From assembly GCA_030549775.1 (NCBI GenBank), contig CM060180.1, forward strand, positions 32,523,090 to 32,587,089: a stretch of DNA of 64,000 nt. The letters are read 5' to 3'. The stretch comes from Tamarix chinensis. Lineage: Eukaryota; Streptophyta; Magnoliopsida; Caryophyllales; Tamaricaceae. This document shows, piece after piece, positions 38,189 through 50,669 of this stretch (position 1 is its first letter; every line of letters begins with the position of its first letter). A program made the translations under genes and the position numbers. The notes beneath the pieces are model-generated. The model saw only the letters and a program-made list of their open reading frames with translations, did no database searches and was not told the DNA's origin.

Positions 38189-40400
38189 TATATATATATA
38201 TATATATTATTACAAGGCCCGTGGGTTGACCCTACCTAGCCTAGTGTTGGTTCAGGCCCGATCAAAGGCATATTAACAAATGATCATGTCAGCCCATGGC
38301 CTGACTTGTTCCCAATCTGACCTAAGCCTATCCCAAATCTGTCCAAGCCCGCCCAATGACTACGTGTACATGGACCCAAAGACTTCTTTAGCCTACTACT
38401 AAAGAGAGCTAGCACATTTCTATTGTCTATGTATATATAAGCAAATTAGCCTCCAAAAAAATCCACCTAACTATAATACTCCAAAATTTTATCTAACTTT
38501 AATTTTGACTAATTAATATTTTGACCTAATGTAAATTCTAATTTCCATATCACTATATTTTTTTTAGCCTAACCCTAACCCCAAATAATTGAAAGATAAA
38601 ATTTTAGATTTATTGCCTTAAAATTTAAACCTAAACCTAATCCTAAACCTAATTTTTTTATTTTTCCTTTTTCTTTTCTCACCTTTCTCTTCCCTATTTC
38701 TTTTCCTTTTTTTTTCTTCTCCCGATCTATGCCTGAACCAACCTCTTTCTTTCTTTCTTTCTTTTCTTCTCCCTAGCTTTCCAACCTAGCCTATTCCCTT
38801 TTCTTCTTCTTCTCTCTCTTCTCTTTTCTTTCTTTCCTCATCAACATCCTTCTTCTTCCATTCCCATTTCTTATTTTGACCAAACAGGGCCTCAGGCAAT
38901 CTACCCCATCAGCCTCCTTATTTCCTTCCCCATCCATGTAGCCTATATCATACATACACCCCTATCATTCTTGCCCTTGCCCACCTACCCTTACACCACC
39001 AACTCCCTACCTTGACACCCAACCTTGCACCCCTTCCATTTCCCACACCTTCCCCTTGCAAACCTAGCCAGCCTTCCTTGTTGCCTTCTTCCTCTTCCCT
39101 TCCTTCCCCCGTCAGTTCCCTTAACCCCTAGCCGTGCATATGTGTATGTATATATATGAGCACACTTTCCTCTCTTCTCTCTTCTCCTTTTTCTTCCCTT
39201 CACCTATTGAGAAAACTAATGAGCCAAGAACCTCTCCCTCCTCTTTGCCTTGCTCCATCGCTGTTGTCATCGCCTAAAGCCACCATCGTTAAGCCTTCCC
39301 TTCTTCTTCTCCTCTCCACCTTCTTGACCTAGCACCACCGTCACCACACCAAATCACCTCCCCCTCCACTCTCCAAGGAGCAACATTTTTCCCATTTAGT
39401 AATGACACATTCTACCGTTCCCTCTCCTCCAAGTTGTGACCCATTCTATCATTCCCCTCCCCCTTAGCTACGGCACTTAGTTACATTCCCCCCTTTCTAC
39501 TACAATAAATTCTACCACAATTACGGAAATGCCCCAAAAATATTTATTTTAAGAAATATAATTAAATAATAATTTATTAGAAAATTAATTTAATTAATTA
39601 TTTTATTTGGAATGGGAAAGATTTATAAATATTTTTATAAGGGAAAATTTGGTATTTTTGTTAATTAAAAAGGAATTTAGGAAAAATCTTTTAAAAAACC
39701 CTAAATTAGCCAAAAAGAAAATATAATATTATTTTATTTAACTATTTTGATTTTAATTACCCAAAATATTCTAATTAATTTATTTGACCCCAACCTACCT
39801 AAATTTTCCCTTTTCCTTTTTCTTTTTCCTTCTTCCTTTTTCTTTCTTTTGTTTCTTTTTCTTATCTTTTCTTTCTTTTCCTTTTTCCTCCCAATTTGGG
39901 CCTGAGACGTGGCCCAATCCTTTCTTTCCTTCTCTTCTTTCGCGGCCCAATGCCTTTCTTCTTTTTTTCCTACGGTAGCCAAATGCTACGTGTCGTGGCT
40001 TCCTTCCTTGGAACGCCGTGTTCCATTTAAGTCCTTATGACCGTTGCCAATCGGCCCGGTTCTTATTCCTTTTATTTTCTTTCTATTTTCCCCCGGCTGC
40101 CCAGTTCACCTCTCCTTCCTCTACCTCCATCAACCTGGACCTTCAAAGCTCCAAAAATGACGTCGCCGGGCACGCGTGATTTGACCGGTCGTTTCCTCTC
40201 TCTTTCTCTTCCCCTAGACTCACAATTTAGCATGGTCCAATCCATTTTCCTTTTCTCCCGCTCAAAGTTCCCCTTTTCCTTCATGAAAGGTCGAGCACGA
40301 CCTAAAATTGTGCCAGCTGATTAACGCCGCCAGCTACCCCAAACCCTACATGCATTGCCCTCCTGCCAACCTCCAGAACCCTACCATTCCCTCTAAACTC

Positions 40401-40408
40401 TATAAATA
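40401..40408 (+). promoter_or_regulatory. TATA box of LTR C
   Basis: TATAAATA followed by CCCC, at the position equivalent to 10511 in LTR A and about 875 bases from the LTR start. The downstream leader is also shared: GCCCTCTAC-type and GCACGAGCCACC-type words occur in both LTRs (10660-10710 and 40550-40605). Confidence 0.55.
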
Positions 40409-41078
40409 CCCCTGGATTGGTTATCTTTGAAAATTTTTCCCTCAAACCCTAAGAACCTACCCTATGCACCATTGCGACTTCAGACGACTCTCCCTCTGTC
40501 GTTAGCCAACTTCGCCGCCACCTTTGCCTACCAAAGTCTTCCCTACACCGCCCTCTAACTAACTGAGCCACCCATCTCCCTCGATTCTTCTCGCACGAGC
40601 CACCACACCCGTGCGAAGTTCTCTGCCCATCAAACTAAAATTTTACCCCCGCAGCCCTTTGAACCACCGTCCACCACCACATCCACCGCTTTTACTGCCT
40701 TCTGCACCACCCAAAAGTTGCTACTAATCCTTCTCCACCTAGCCATAACCTTCTTTTCTCCTTTCTCCTTCTCCTCCCCTCTTTTTCTTCATATCTTTCT
40801 TTCGGCCGCCACTTGCCACGCCGCCACCCTCACTTTACTCCTCTCAACCTAGGCTACCACCAACACCTCAACCTCCACCCTTATTCTCCATCTATTCTTC
40901 TCAAACCCCAACTTTTCCCCTTTTAACCCTCTTTTCTGACCACCGCCACCGTTGTCGTGCACCATTGCCAGTGCCGCCCATCTCCGCAGACTCAAGGTGA
41001 AACCCTCGACCCTCTCAGCCCTTCTCCCCTATTTATTTAAGTATATTCTAATTTATTTCAAATTTTAGCATTTATTCG

Positions 41079-41123
<45 letters not shown>

Positions 41124-41483
41124 GGATGTAATATTAATGCTAAATTTTCTTGGCAGGGTCGAGAGTAGTCTTAAGTTAATTAAATTGTTAGTTTCAAATT
41201 TTAGGCATTTATTTATATTATTATAAGTTTTATTATCATTATTATTATTATTATTTTATTATTAATTATCTAAGGAGGGTCGAAGCCCTAATTTATAATT
41301 AGGATTCGCATACTCCTATTCGAATATTAATATTACTATTTTTACTATTATTATTATCTTTATTATTTTTAATATTATTATAAGTAATATATGTTATTAA
41401 TATTATTATTACTATTATTAAATGGTACTTTCATTATTTGGAGGCAGGGTCGAAAACCCTACCTTGTTTTATTTAGGCTTATG

Positions 41484-41544
<61 letters not shown>

Positions 41545-42433
41545 TAATATTTCATTTTTATTAATATTATTATTTTTTTACTATTACCATTATTAGTATT
41601 ATTTTGGTGAAGGGTAGAAACCCTTATATCACCATCCGCTTTAAATTACATTGATATCATTATTAGTATTTTTATGTAACACCCCAAAATTCACTACTTT
41701 TTTTTTAAAGCGAAAGAAATTATAATAGAAATATTTAAATTAAAACCCGTAAATTCTGGGGATGTTACCGCTACATTTAGTACCAGACTGGTTCTCTTCG
41801 ATCGTTCCAGTATCAAGTGCTAATGCTAAAGAAACGATTCACATTTAAACTCAAACCAACAGTACATAAGGAACTAAAAAGAATCATACATCAAAAACCA
41901 AAGTACGCGTAAAAGAATCATGAATCAGAGTACATGATCAAAATTCTAGAAAAAGAAGAAATAACACTTTCATAAGATAAACTTCATCTAGAAAACTCAA
42001 TACAAGGTAATAAATTAAAAAGGATATATCTGATACAAAAGAAATAATAAAAGGAAATAGAATCACATAGTGAAATATGGCCACAACTCTCTCGAACTCC
42101 GAGCCAAAACATGCTCAACGCTCAACCCCGACTAATGTCTCGCCCACTTGCACAAAGTCAAAAGGGCATACTACTCGTGGGAATGAGCAGCACCCATGAA
42201 ACGAGTGATCAGTACGCTACGTACTAAGCAAGGTAACCGAGCACTAAGGCCAACACATAAAATCACATAAACCATGCATAAGAATAAAAGAACATAAAGG
42301 CCATTAAGATATCATAATATCGATCAATTATTCGGGTACATACATAAAGGCCCATTTATAGTCTTGATTAATTATTTAATCAATATTTTATTGAAAGTCG
42401 ATACACACCATGCCTTTTATCAAATCCATGTAA

Positions 42434-42790
42434 GTACGGGAACACTCCACTATTATTGCTGGTGGGCCGGTCACTTGCAGGACAATAGTCCACACCACTA
42501 TTATTTTCCGATGGATCGGTCACTTACCGGACAATAGTCCACACCACTATTCCTTACCGGTTGATCGGCTGGTTCCTGCCCACATGGTGTTCCACTGTAA
42601 GTAATTAGTATCTTTTAAGTGTCTTAGCAAACTCTGGTTTGTGTTTATTGAGCTCGAATCATCCCACTATTATTGTCAGTGGGCCAGTCACTTACGGGAC
42701 AAAGTCCACACCACTATTTTTTGCCGGTGGATCGATCACTTATGGGACAACAGTCCACACCACTATTCCTAACCGGTGGATCGGCTAGAC
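42434..42790 (-). repeat. Two triplets of the ATAATAGTGG motif (LTR D)
   Basis: Six copies read CCACTATTATTGCTGGTGGG, CCACTATTATTTTCCGATGG and similar on the plus strand, i.e. inverted CCACCGG-n-ATAATAGTGG. Three lie at 42447-42570 and three at 42664-42785. The spacer holds GTTCCACTGTAAGTAATTAG, the inverted form of the module between the triplets in LTRs A and C. Confidence 0.85.
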
Positions 42791-43366
42791 CCAACTCAAT
42801 AATCTTCCACTTTAAATGATTAATGTCTTAAGTATCTTATTCAAAAGCTTTCGCCTTGGACATGCATGAATCATCACACATTATAAATCATAAATTCTAC
42901 CATCATAATTACACTTTAATCACCAATCACACATGATAAAACAAAACCCTAAGCAGCCACACCAAACCCTAGTTAACCACAACAAACCATAGTTAACCAC
43001 TCCAAACCCTATTTAACCATAACAACCATAATTAGTCATTCCAAACCTTAGTTAACCACAAAAAACCACAATTAGCCGCTCCAACTCTAGTTAATCCCAA
43101 CAACCCATAGTTAATCACTCCAAACCCTAATTTAGTCTCCTCCATACCCTTATAATGTCCTACGTACTATTTTTCACCCAAAAATTCCAAACACCAAAAT
43201 AACTCTTCTATTACCTTCCTTACATCCCAAGTCAACTTTTCACACGTAAACTTTACTCCCATGCATACGCTAACCTTCCCATGTAAACCTTCAAACTTTC
43301 TCATGCAAAACCCTAAGCTCCCATGCAACCCTAGTTTCACCCATGTAAACCCCATATCCATCCATA

Positions 43367-44175
43367 GGGACGAAGCCAGGATCAAAATTTAATGGGGTCC
43401 TAATATATATATATAATATTGGGATAAAAAATAATTATAATTAATAATATCAAATAATATAAATATATTTCATATATTTTAAATTAATACTAATTTAAAA
43501 ATATTTAAATATTTATGTATATCCCTAAAAAATATAATTAATTAAACTATATATTTAGTATTATGCATAATAATAATAATAATAATAATATATACTACTG
43601 TCTCCAATAAAACTTATTTATTTATTTTTAAAATAGCAATAAGAATTAAATTATTAATGAAGACAAATTAAATTATGATCTCATTATACTAATTAATGTG
43701 CGTATATATATTATAAGAAAAATATATATTAAAATGGACAACATACCCTTAATATTTGGTAGTAAAATAACAAAAGAAATGAAAATTTGTATGGTATACT
43801 AATAAAATGTAAAGAGAATTTTATAATATATGTCCGTCAAAGCCACATGCTAGTAATCTAGTAACACATTAAATAAAAAATAAAGAGAAAAATAAATTAT
43901 ATAATATAATAATTAATTGAAAATAGAATATAAGCTTGAAAATATATAGATCGATAAAGGAAAAAATTTAAACGGCCAGAAGCCAAACATAGATTAAAAT
44001 GGCCGGATAAAAAAATTCCAAAAAAATTACACCAAATTAAATATTTATAATATATCTATATACATTATAAAGCATAAATTATTAAATTTTATATCTATAT
44101 ATATTATAAAATATAAATTATTAAATTCACATGGGGTCAAGTGACCCCATGTGCTCCATGCTGCCTCCGTCCGTG
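43367..44175. mobile_element. Non-autonomous MULE-like element, 809 bp
   Basis: The direct repeat TCCATCCATA (10 bp) is exact at 43357-43366 and 44176-44185, near the 9 bp size typical of Mutator-like elements. The left end GGGACGAAGCCAGGAT pairs with the reverse complement of the right end, CGGACGGAGGCAGCAT. A perfect palindromic stretch ATGGGGTCAAGTGACCCCAT lies near the right end (44132-44151). The interior is AT-rich and non-coding. TCCATCC words are common in this part of LTR D, so the duplication could partly be chance. Confidence 0.7.
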
Positions 44176-44185
44176 TCCATCCATA

Positions 44186-44740
44186 CAAAACTCTAGATTA
44201 GATTCTTCCATACAACATCATAAAATCCGCCATGCAAAACCCTAAATCCATCCATACAAAACCCTAAATTCTTTCATGCAAAACCCAAGGTTCCTTCATA
44301 CAAAACCCTAAATTCAATCCACACAAAACCCAAGTTCATCCAAACCAAACCCTAAATTCAAACCATATAAAACCAAAGATTCATCCATACAAAACCCTAC
44401 ATTAAATCCTCCCATACAAAACCATAAATTAGACTCTCTCATATAACACCATAAATTAATTCCTCTCACACAAAACCATAAATTAGATTCTCCCGTATAA
44501 AACCATAAATTAGATCCTCCCATATAAAACCATAAAGTATATTCTCCCATATAAAACCATAAATTAGATTCTCCCATATAAAACTATAAATTAGATTCTC
44601 CCATACAACATCATAAATTACATTCTCCCATACAACATCATAAATTACATTCTCCCACATAACACTATAAATTAGACTCTCCCATACAAACCATAAATTA
44701 TATTCTCTCACACGAAACCCTAAATTTTCCATTTTATTCT
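44186..44740 (-). repeat. Minisatellite, about 29-30 bp unit
   Basis: Units like TTCTCCCATATAAAACCATA followed by AATTAGA repeat about 17 times with small changes. The minus strand is open in two frames and predicts repeats such as NLWFYMGES, but no start context or known protein supports translation. The sparser right part of the same tract in LTR C (45660-45780, TGGTATTAGGGTTTGCATGG) is its counterpart. Confidence 0.85.
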
Positions 44741-45269
44741 TCCACTCATGAATCATTAGAATACTTAGGTCAACTCACATCCCTTGGTTAACTTCTTTCC
44801 CTATCCTCCTTTTCCATCCTTTCTCCCACTCAAACCACATCAACACCCTCACATGCATGTCTTACAGGGTTAAAACATATATCATCACATATACCTAATA
44901 CTCATGACATGCAAATGCACGAAAACATACTTCAACTCCACATCATACCACATACGACATAATTAATAATGATAAACATAGGATACATAGCATGCGAAGC
45001 ACATAATGCATATAAACACAAAAAAGGCCTTAGTAACACCCTTACATAAAACGACACCGGTCTTGGAGCACGCTCCTACGCCTCCTTAAGGATTTGACAA
45101 AAGAATGACATATTAACAAAAATAACATTAACTAATTACTAACTTTGCTAAAGATATAAGAAATAATAGAATTATTATAAAAGTTGATAATATAAGGTTG
45201 AAGACTTTGCCCTAATAATAACAAAAATCATACTAAAATAATATTAGCAAAGATACAAAAATAATATCA

Positions 45270-45336
<67 letters not shown>
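45270..45336. repeat. GAT/AAT compound microsatellite
   Basis: About eleven TGA units pass directly into about eleven TAA units. It is the inverted counterpart of the ATT runs in LTRs A and C, with a stretch converted to GAT. Confidence 0.95.
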
Positions 45337-45989
45337 GGGCATTACTTAAAAACATAGTAAAATAAGGGCTTCGGCCCCTTTAACAAAATAATACCAATAA
45401 TAATATTAGTAACTTAAATAGTAAAATTTAGTAATAATAATAACGATAAAAACAATAATAATATTATAAAAATAATAATGACCATAATGGTAATAATATT
45501 AAGGTATATTCATATGATATTTTATGGCATGCATATGAAATGCATAAGTTGTGCTTTTAATATGAATTGATGCGGCCCATAAGACATGCATGTAGGTCCT
45601 GGGATATGGTGTTATGGTATGAATTAATGTGGGAGTGGTCTAAGTATTATACGGCTATACATTGTGGTATTAGGGTTTGCATGGTGGTATTAATGGTTGT
45701 ATGGTGGTATTATGGTTTGTATGGTGGTATTAGCGTTTGCATGGTGGTATTAGGGTTTGTATGGTGGAGCTAGGGTGTTGCATAGAAGTAGGGTTTACGT
45801 GAAGCTAGGGTTTGCATGGGTGTTAGGGTATGCCATGGTTAACTATGGTGGTGGTGGTTAACTAGGGTTGGAGTGGTTAACTAGAGTTGAAGGGTAAGCA
45901 TGGTAGGAGTCAGACTTGCATGTCTTGGTATGGGTTTCTGAATAAGATACTTAAAACATTAATTACATAAAGTGAAAGATGTTCAACCG

Positions 45990-46330
45990 GGCCCAAACCG
46001 ATCCACCGGCATAATAGTAGCCAGGGACTACAGTATCTTAGAGACCGATCCAGCAGTGTATAATAGTGGTAGGGTATGTTACCCTAGTGACCGATCCACC
46101 GGATAAAATAGTGGGAGATCCCGAGCTCAATAAACTAAACCCTACATTTTACTAAGATATGGGAAGACACTAATTACTTATAGTGGAACACCGTGCGAGA
46201 AAAGGGGCCAGACCGATCTACCGACATATAATAGTGGTAGGGCATGTACCCTAAGTGACCGATCTACCGGCTAGAATAGTGGTCAGGAGCCAAAGTGCCC
46301 TGGAGACCGATCCATCAGTAAAAATAGTGG
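45990..46330 (+). repeat. Two triplets of the ATAATAGTGG motif (LTR C)
   Basis: Copies such as GACCGATCCACCGGCATAAT followed by AGTAG or AGTGG lie in two groups of three (about 45999-46115 and 46210-46332). Between them at about 46170 is ACTAATTACTTATAGTGGAA. Group one closes GTGGGAGATCCCGAGCTCAA; group two closes GTGGGGTTCCAGTACTCG, as in LTR A. Confidence 0.85.
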
Positions 46331-46545
46331 GGTTCCAGTACTCGTATGGACTTGATAAAGAGCATGGTGTGAAAATAAATTCGATAAAGAATTGATGAAG
46401 TAATTAATCATAACTATTTTGAAGCTTGGTATTTCACTTGAGCTTTTATTTATCTTGTGTTATTATGATTAGACTTTATGCTCCTTTATTATTATACATT
46501 GTTGAGTGAATTTTGTATGTTGGCCTTAGTGCACAGTTACCTTAC

Positions 46546-46564
46546 TCAGTACGTAGCGTACTGA
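46546..46564 (+). promoter_or_regulatory. Palindrome in the conserved LTR 3' block
   Basis: TCAGTACG-TAG-CGTACTGA has perfect 8 bp arms and a 3-base spacer. It lies in a block conserved in LTRs A, C, D, E and G, just before GGGTGCTGCTCATTCCCACG and a second short inverted pair (CTGCTC/GAGCAG). LTR D keeps AGTACGCTACGTACT near 42210. A role in transcript folding or protein binding is inference. Confidence 0.5.
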
Positions 46565-47446
46565 TTATCCTTTTCATGGGTGCTGCTCATTCCCACGAGC
46601 AGAAAGCCTGTCTGATGTGTTGTAGGTAGGAGATGCCTATTTTGGTGCCATTGATGTCTATGGGACATCAGGTGGGGCTAAGTGATTTTGGGTTGGATCG
46701 GGTCTTGGAGTGGCGTGGCCGTTTTCCATCATGAGATTATTATCCTTGTTCTCTTTTAATTATGTTTGAACCTTCAGAAATTTTTTTATTAATGTTGCTA
46801 TTTTTCTTCTCTGAAAAACAATAGCTAGTATTTCAAATTATGTAAAGACTTAAGCGTACTCTGATTTTCGTATTTATGAACTTTAGATTATTTAATAATG
46901 TTATGAGTTATTTTTCTTAGTCTTAGCACTTGGTACTGGAACAGTAGGAGTGAACCGGTCTAGTACTTAGTGTGGCGATAGCATCCCCAGAATTTACGGG
47001 TTTTAATTTATAAGTCTTGTAAAAAAATGATCTAAATTTTGGGGTGTTACAATTGCCACCTTATCTCTTCTTTTTTTTCCTATGGGGAAGCTAGTCACAC
47101 CACTCGTTGTCGCCAACCCCCATCGGTTCTAGCGTCGCCATCACCACCACCCTTAACAACCACAATCACCACCACCTTAACCACTTACCGTTGTTGTGTT
47201 CGCCACCAACTGTCGTCGTGCACCGCCCTACCAAAGCCTTCTACTTTTTCAGTTATCTCTAGATTTCCTCTCCTTTGGCTAATTTTTTTTCCTAGATTAA
47301 TTTTTCCTAAGCCTAATATTCTTTATTTTGACTTCTAAGTAATATTCCGGTGGTATTGGAGGAGAATCATAGGTCTTACATGCTTTGAGATCGGATCTAC
47401 TTTGATAAGCATGCATGTCATAGTTAGGGCTTATATATGCAATATA

Positions 47447-50400
47447 TGTAACATCCTCATTTTTCACTACTAAAAATTTTTATTTTAAAACATGATGGAA
47501 GTCGAAAAGATATTAAACACACCTCAGAAAAATTGGGTGTTACCGCCCTACCTAACACAGGATAGGTGTCAAGCACCATCCCATGTTAGATACAATGCTA
47601 AGAAGCCAAACCAATAGTGAAATACAATAAACAAAGTGCGCAAGAAACATGGAATATAGATACCTAAAGAAAATGTTTATATGAATAGGACCTCGACAAC
47701 CCTTGAGTATTCAAATGCATGAAAGGTAATCAAACTAAAGTACAGATTACAATAACAGAAACAAAAGTGGGGTGTAACCCAAACCTTGGTCCATCAAGGA
47801 CCGCAAAAAAGTATCCGAAAATCCACGATCTCAAGTCCCAAGCCCAAAATGAGGTAGGCCTTCTACTAGCCATTCCCAAAAACTTGCATATGGTCCTCTA
47901 CGCATGGGAATGACCGAGCAAATAGCACATTAGTACGCTACTTATTGAGTAAGCCAACTTACCTTCCTAATGGGAGTCACAAGCATTCGAAGTCCTAGCA
48001 TAATGAGAGAATAATACTAACATATATCATACTTATGCCATATAGATGTACATGTTCTATCATGGTCATTCAAAGCATCAGAAATTCATACCATACACGC
48101 CTCAGACAATTCAGAACTCATCATGCTTACCAACATAACACAAAAATCTTAGATAACAACATCCAATTCACTAAGCACATTATCCAAATTACTATTATGA
48201 TTTCTACCATCCATTCACGTAATTTCCCACTAGGTCTATTGTCCAATGTATGTAATCTATTAGGTCATCTATTTAAAGATCATTATTCTTCTTCTTGTTC
48301 TTTCTTTTATATTCTTCTCTTTCTCCATATTTTTATTCTGAATTCTTATTGAGAGATGGATTGTGCACCCCCCATAGTCTTATATATTATGGAATTATAT
48401 CTAAACCAAAGGACATAAAGTCCAACCGAAACAAAAAATGATATAGGTGACTAGATCCTTTAGTATCGATACTCCCTAGTACATCATTAATGTCTACAGG
48501 AGGTAAGGCACCAGGATCTATCTATGATCCCGCCCGAAGGCAGACTAACCCTCGATTGCTAATCGAATATTAGGTAACCCAGACCCATATCTCAATCATC
48601 TTCCATTTTAAGTGATTATTACATTATTTACCAAGGTTATATGATCATACAAGGCCCAACATCCAAGTAATACATCTACATACTTATTCCATATTAGCCA
48701 TTTTTACCCAACTCCCATCCATGTGGTAGGATTTTCATTAGTGCTTAACCAATATTAACCAATCTATCAGGATAATCCATTTTAGTCCAACAATCCAGAT
48801 TAGATTACCCTTTGAAGTTATAACTTACTTGTTCGAGTTTTTCCATTAAGGCCCTCGCAAACACCTATTGAGAATGCTATGAATTATGATCCATTTAATC
48901 CACCCTTTAGGTTTGTAAACCCATTCCAAAAAGTGTATTTCCATCATTAAATAATCATATAGCAACATTAATCATAGTTTCAAAGCATATAAAGGCTAAA
49001 AGATCAAATCACACAACCTGACCGAACCAATATATCGGTTTGGCCTAACCGTTGGTCGATTTGACTAACCAATTGATCAATTTTGGTCAACCAGTCGATT
49101 CATTTATCTTAAATAAACCTAGGGTTTCCTTATATTGGTTAATTGGTTTGGCTAAACTAGTCGACTATTCTAACACCAATCAATCGATTCTGCTAAACCA
49201 ATTTAGGGGTTTAAGTAGAAAGTAACCACTAACCAAGGTCACCACAGATCAACTGATTGATCAGTTTGGGTTAACCAAACGATTGTTTTAAGGACCAGTT
49301 GATCATTTTGACCTAACTAGTTGATTGCTATGCCCCCAAACAACACAACACAGAAAAGACATTTTTCATGAGAATCACACTCTAAAATCCTACCAAATTC
49401 AAACCAAAACATATCATACCAACATGTCAATACCAGCTTCTAAAATAAATCACACTTTAGCTTTGTGCATTTTTTTCTCTAAAATTATGCATTTTTTCTT
49501 AGGATTCATAAATAATTCAATATGAATAAATCTAAAGCCAAACTCTCATGCAACCCTATAAAATTAACACTTTACAGAGTGCATCACATCACATGATTAT
49601 TCAAGCCACATTTCAGAGGTAAAAATGACTTACTTAATGTTGGAAAAAAATTTCACTAGTGGAAAAAACTCAACCTGGAAGATTCTCAACTTCCAAAACC
49701 TACCAAACCTAAGAGAAAAAACATAGGAAGATTCAGCTAATAAAGCTCAACTTTCTCATAAATAAAACTCATTCTTGCTTAAAGATAAAATAAGAAGGAG
49801 CTAGAGGAAGGATCTAGAGATTGAAAAAAACTCAAAAGAAAAATCGAAGTGGAGAGGAGAGAACACAAGTTCTAGAGCCGAGATGTTTCGAAGGCTAAAA
49901 TAAAAGTGAGAAGAAGGGATTATTAGGGTTATTTATAGCCAACGAATATTCGGGTACAAGTGGGGTTATACAATAGATCAAGAAACCCTAATCTTACCAT
50001 TAAAATCTAAGCTAAATTGGGGGATTTATCAAAGATAGGATGACTTTCATTCTAGAGCTAAAATGGTGATTTTTGTGGAGAATGTAGGTCAACTTTGTTT
50101 AGAAAATCTAGAACAAAATAAGGGTAATGGAAGATCAGCATGTGAAGGAATCTCCCAGCAAAGCAAAGATAGTCTAGAAATTTCATAGGAGAGAGATGAA
50201 AGAAGACAAGAGTAAGGTCATATTCTCACTCAATTGTCAAAATTGAGCTTGAATCAGTTTGAGGCAACAACTAGAGTCAAATACATGATAAAAAGAAGTT
50301 AATAATCTCTAAAGAATATATTGGAGTTGGATTATCATGGTTCCATTTTAATAAAATAAATTTTTGAAAAAAATTGAGCTTTGAAATATACACTTAGCTT

Positions 50401-50669
50401 GATCAACCAGTCAATTGGTTTGGCTTATCAGTCGACTATTCTACCTACTAGTTTATCGGTTGGATTGAACAAAATCCTTTAGCTAAAATGAAAAAATAGT
50501 TAATCAATTTGCTTAAAAACTTATTTTATTCAATATTTCAAGCTTTATTCGAATCCATATTTACCTCAAACTCAATTTTTAGTTTCAAATCAAAATCAAA
50601 CATTATCATATTTAATTAACCACCATAACTTTCCATTCAATAAATCTTTCAAAATATAGGGGTATTAAA
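47447..50669 (-). mobile_element. LTR F (minus strand), nested in LTR E
   Basis: On the plus strand it begins TGTAACATCCTCATTTTTCA (inverted 3' end) and ends ATAGGGGTATTAAA (inverted, decayed 5' end). ATATA (47442-47446) and ATATG (50670-50674) form a one-mismatch duplication. It carries AGTACGCTACTTATTGAGTAAG near 47933, the inverted 3' block, but I saw no ATAATAGTGG array. A tract at 48990-49330 and 50400-50460 repeats words like ACCAGTTGATC and GGTTTGGCTAACC. It is 3.2 kb with no gag or pol. Confidence 0.7.

Larger units (their letters stand above)
41675..45519 (-). mobile_element. LTR D, inverted and 5'-truncated, inside LTR C
   Basis: On the plus strand it starts TGTAACACCCCAAAATTCAC, the reverse complement of an LTR 3' end. 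Going right, it carries, all inverted, the 3' conserved block (42140-42240), two motif triplets (42434-42790), CCCTAGTTAACCAC repeats (42930-43140), the CATACAAAACC minisatellite, the GGAGGCGTAGG block (45065-45095) and ATT runs (45270-45336). It lacks the pyrimidine-rich 5' third, so the right limit is uncertain. TTTTA occurs at both junctions (41670-41674 and 45520-45524) but may be chance in AT-rich DNA. A MULE lies within it. Confidence 0.7.
39525..47051 (+). mobile_element. LTR C, nested in E and holding inverted LTR D
   Basis: It begins GGAAATGCCCCAAAAATA (compare TGAAATACCCCC in LTR A) and ends AAATTTTGGGGTGTTACA. Flanking ATTAC (39520-39524) and ATTGC (47052-47056) differ at one base. 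The left part (to 41674) has a pyrimidine-rich stretch, a TATA box at 40401 and ATT runs. The right part (from about 45520) has TGGTATTAGGGTTTGCATGG repeats, two motif triplets (45990-46330) and a well-kept 3' block (46537-46640). Relative to LTR A, about 300 bases including GGAGGCGTAGG are missing where LTR D joins on the right. No gag or pol. Confidence 0.8.
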
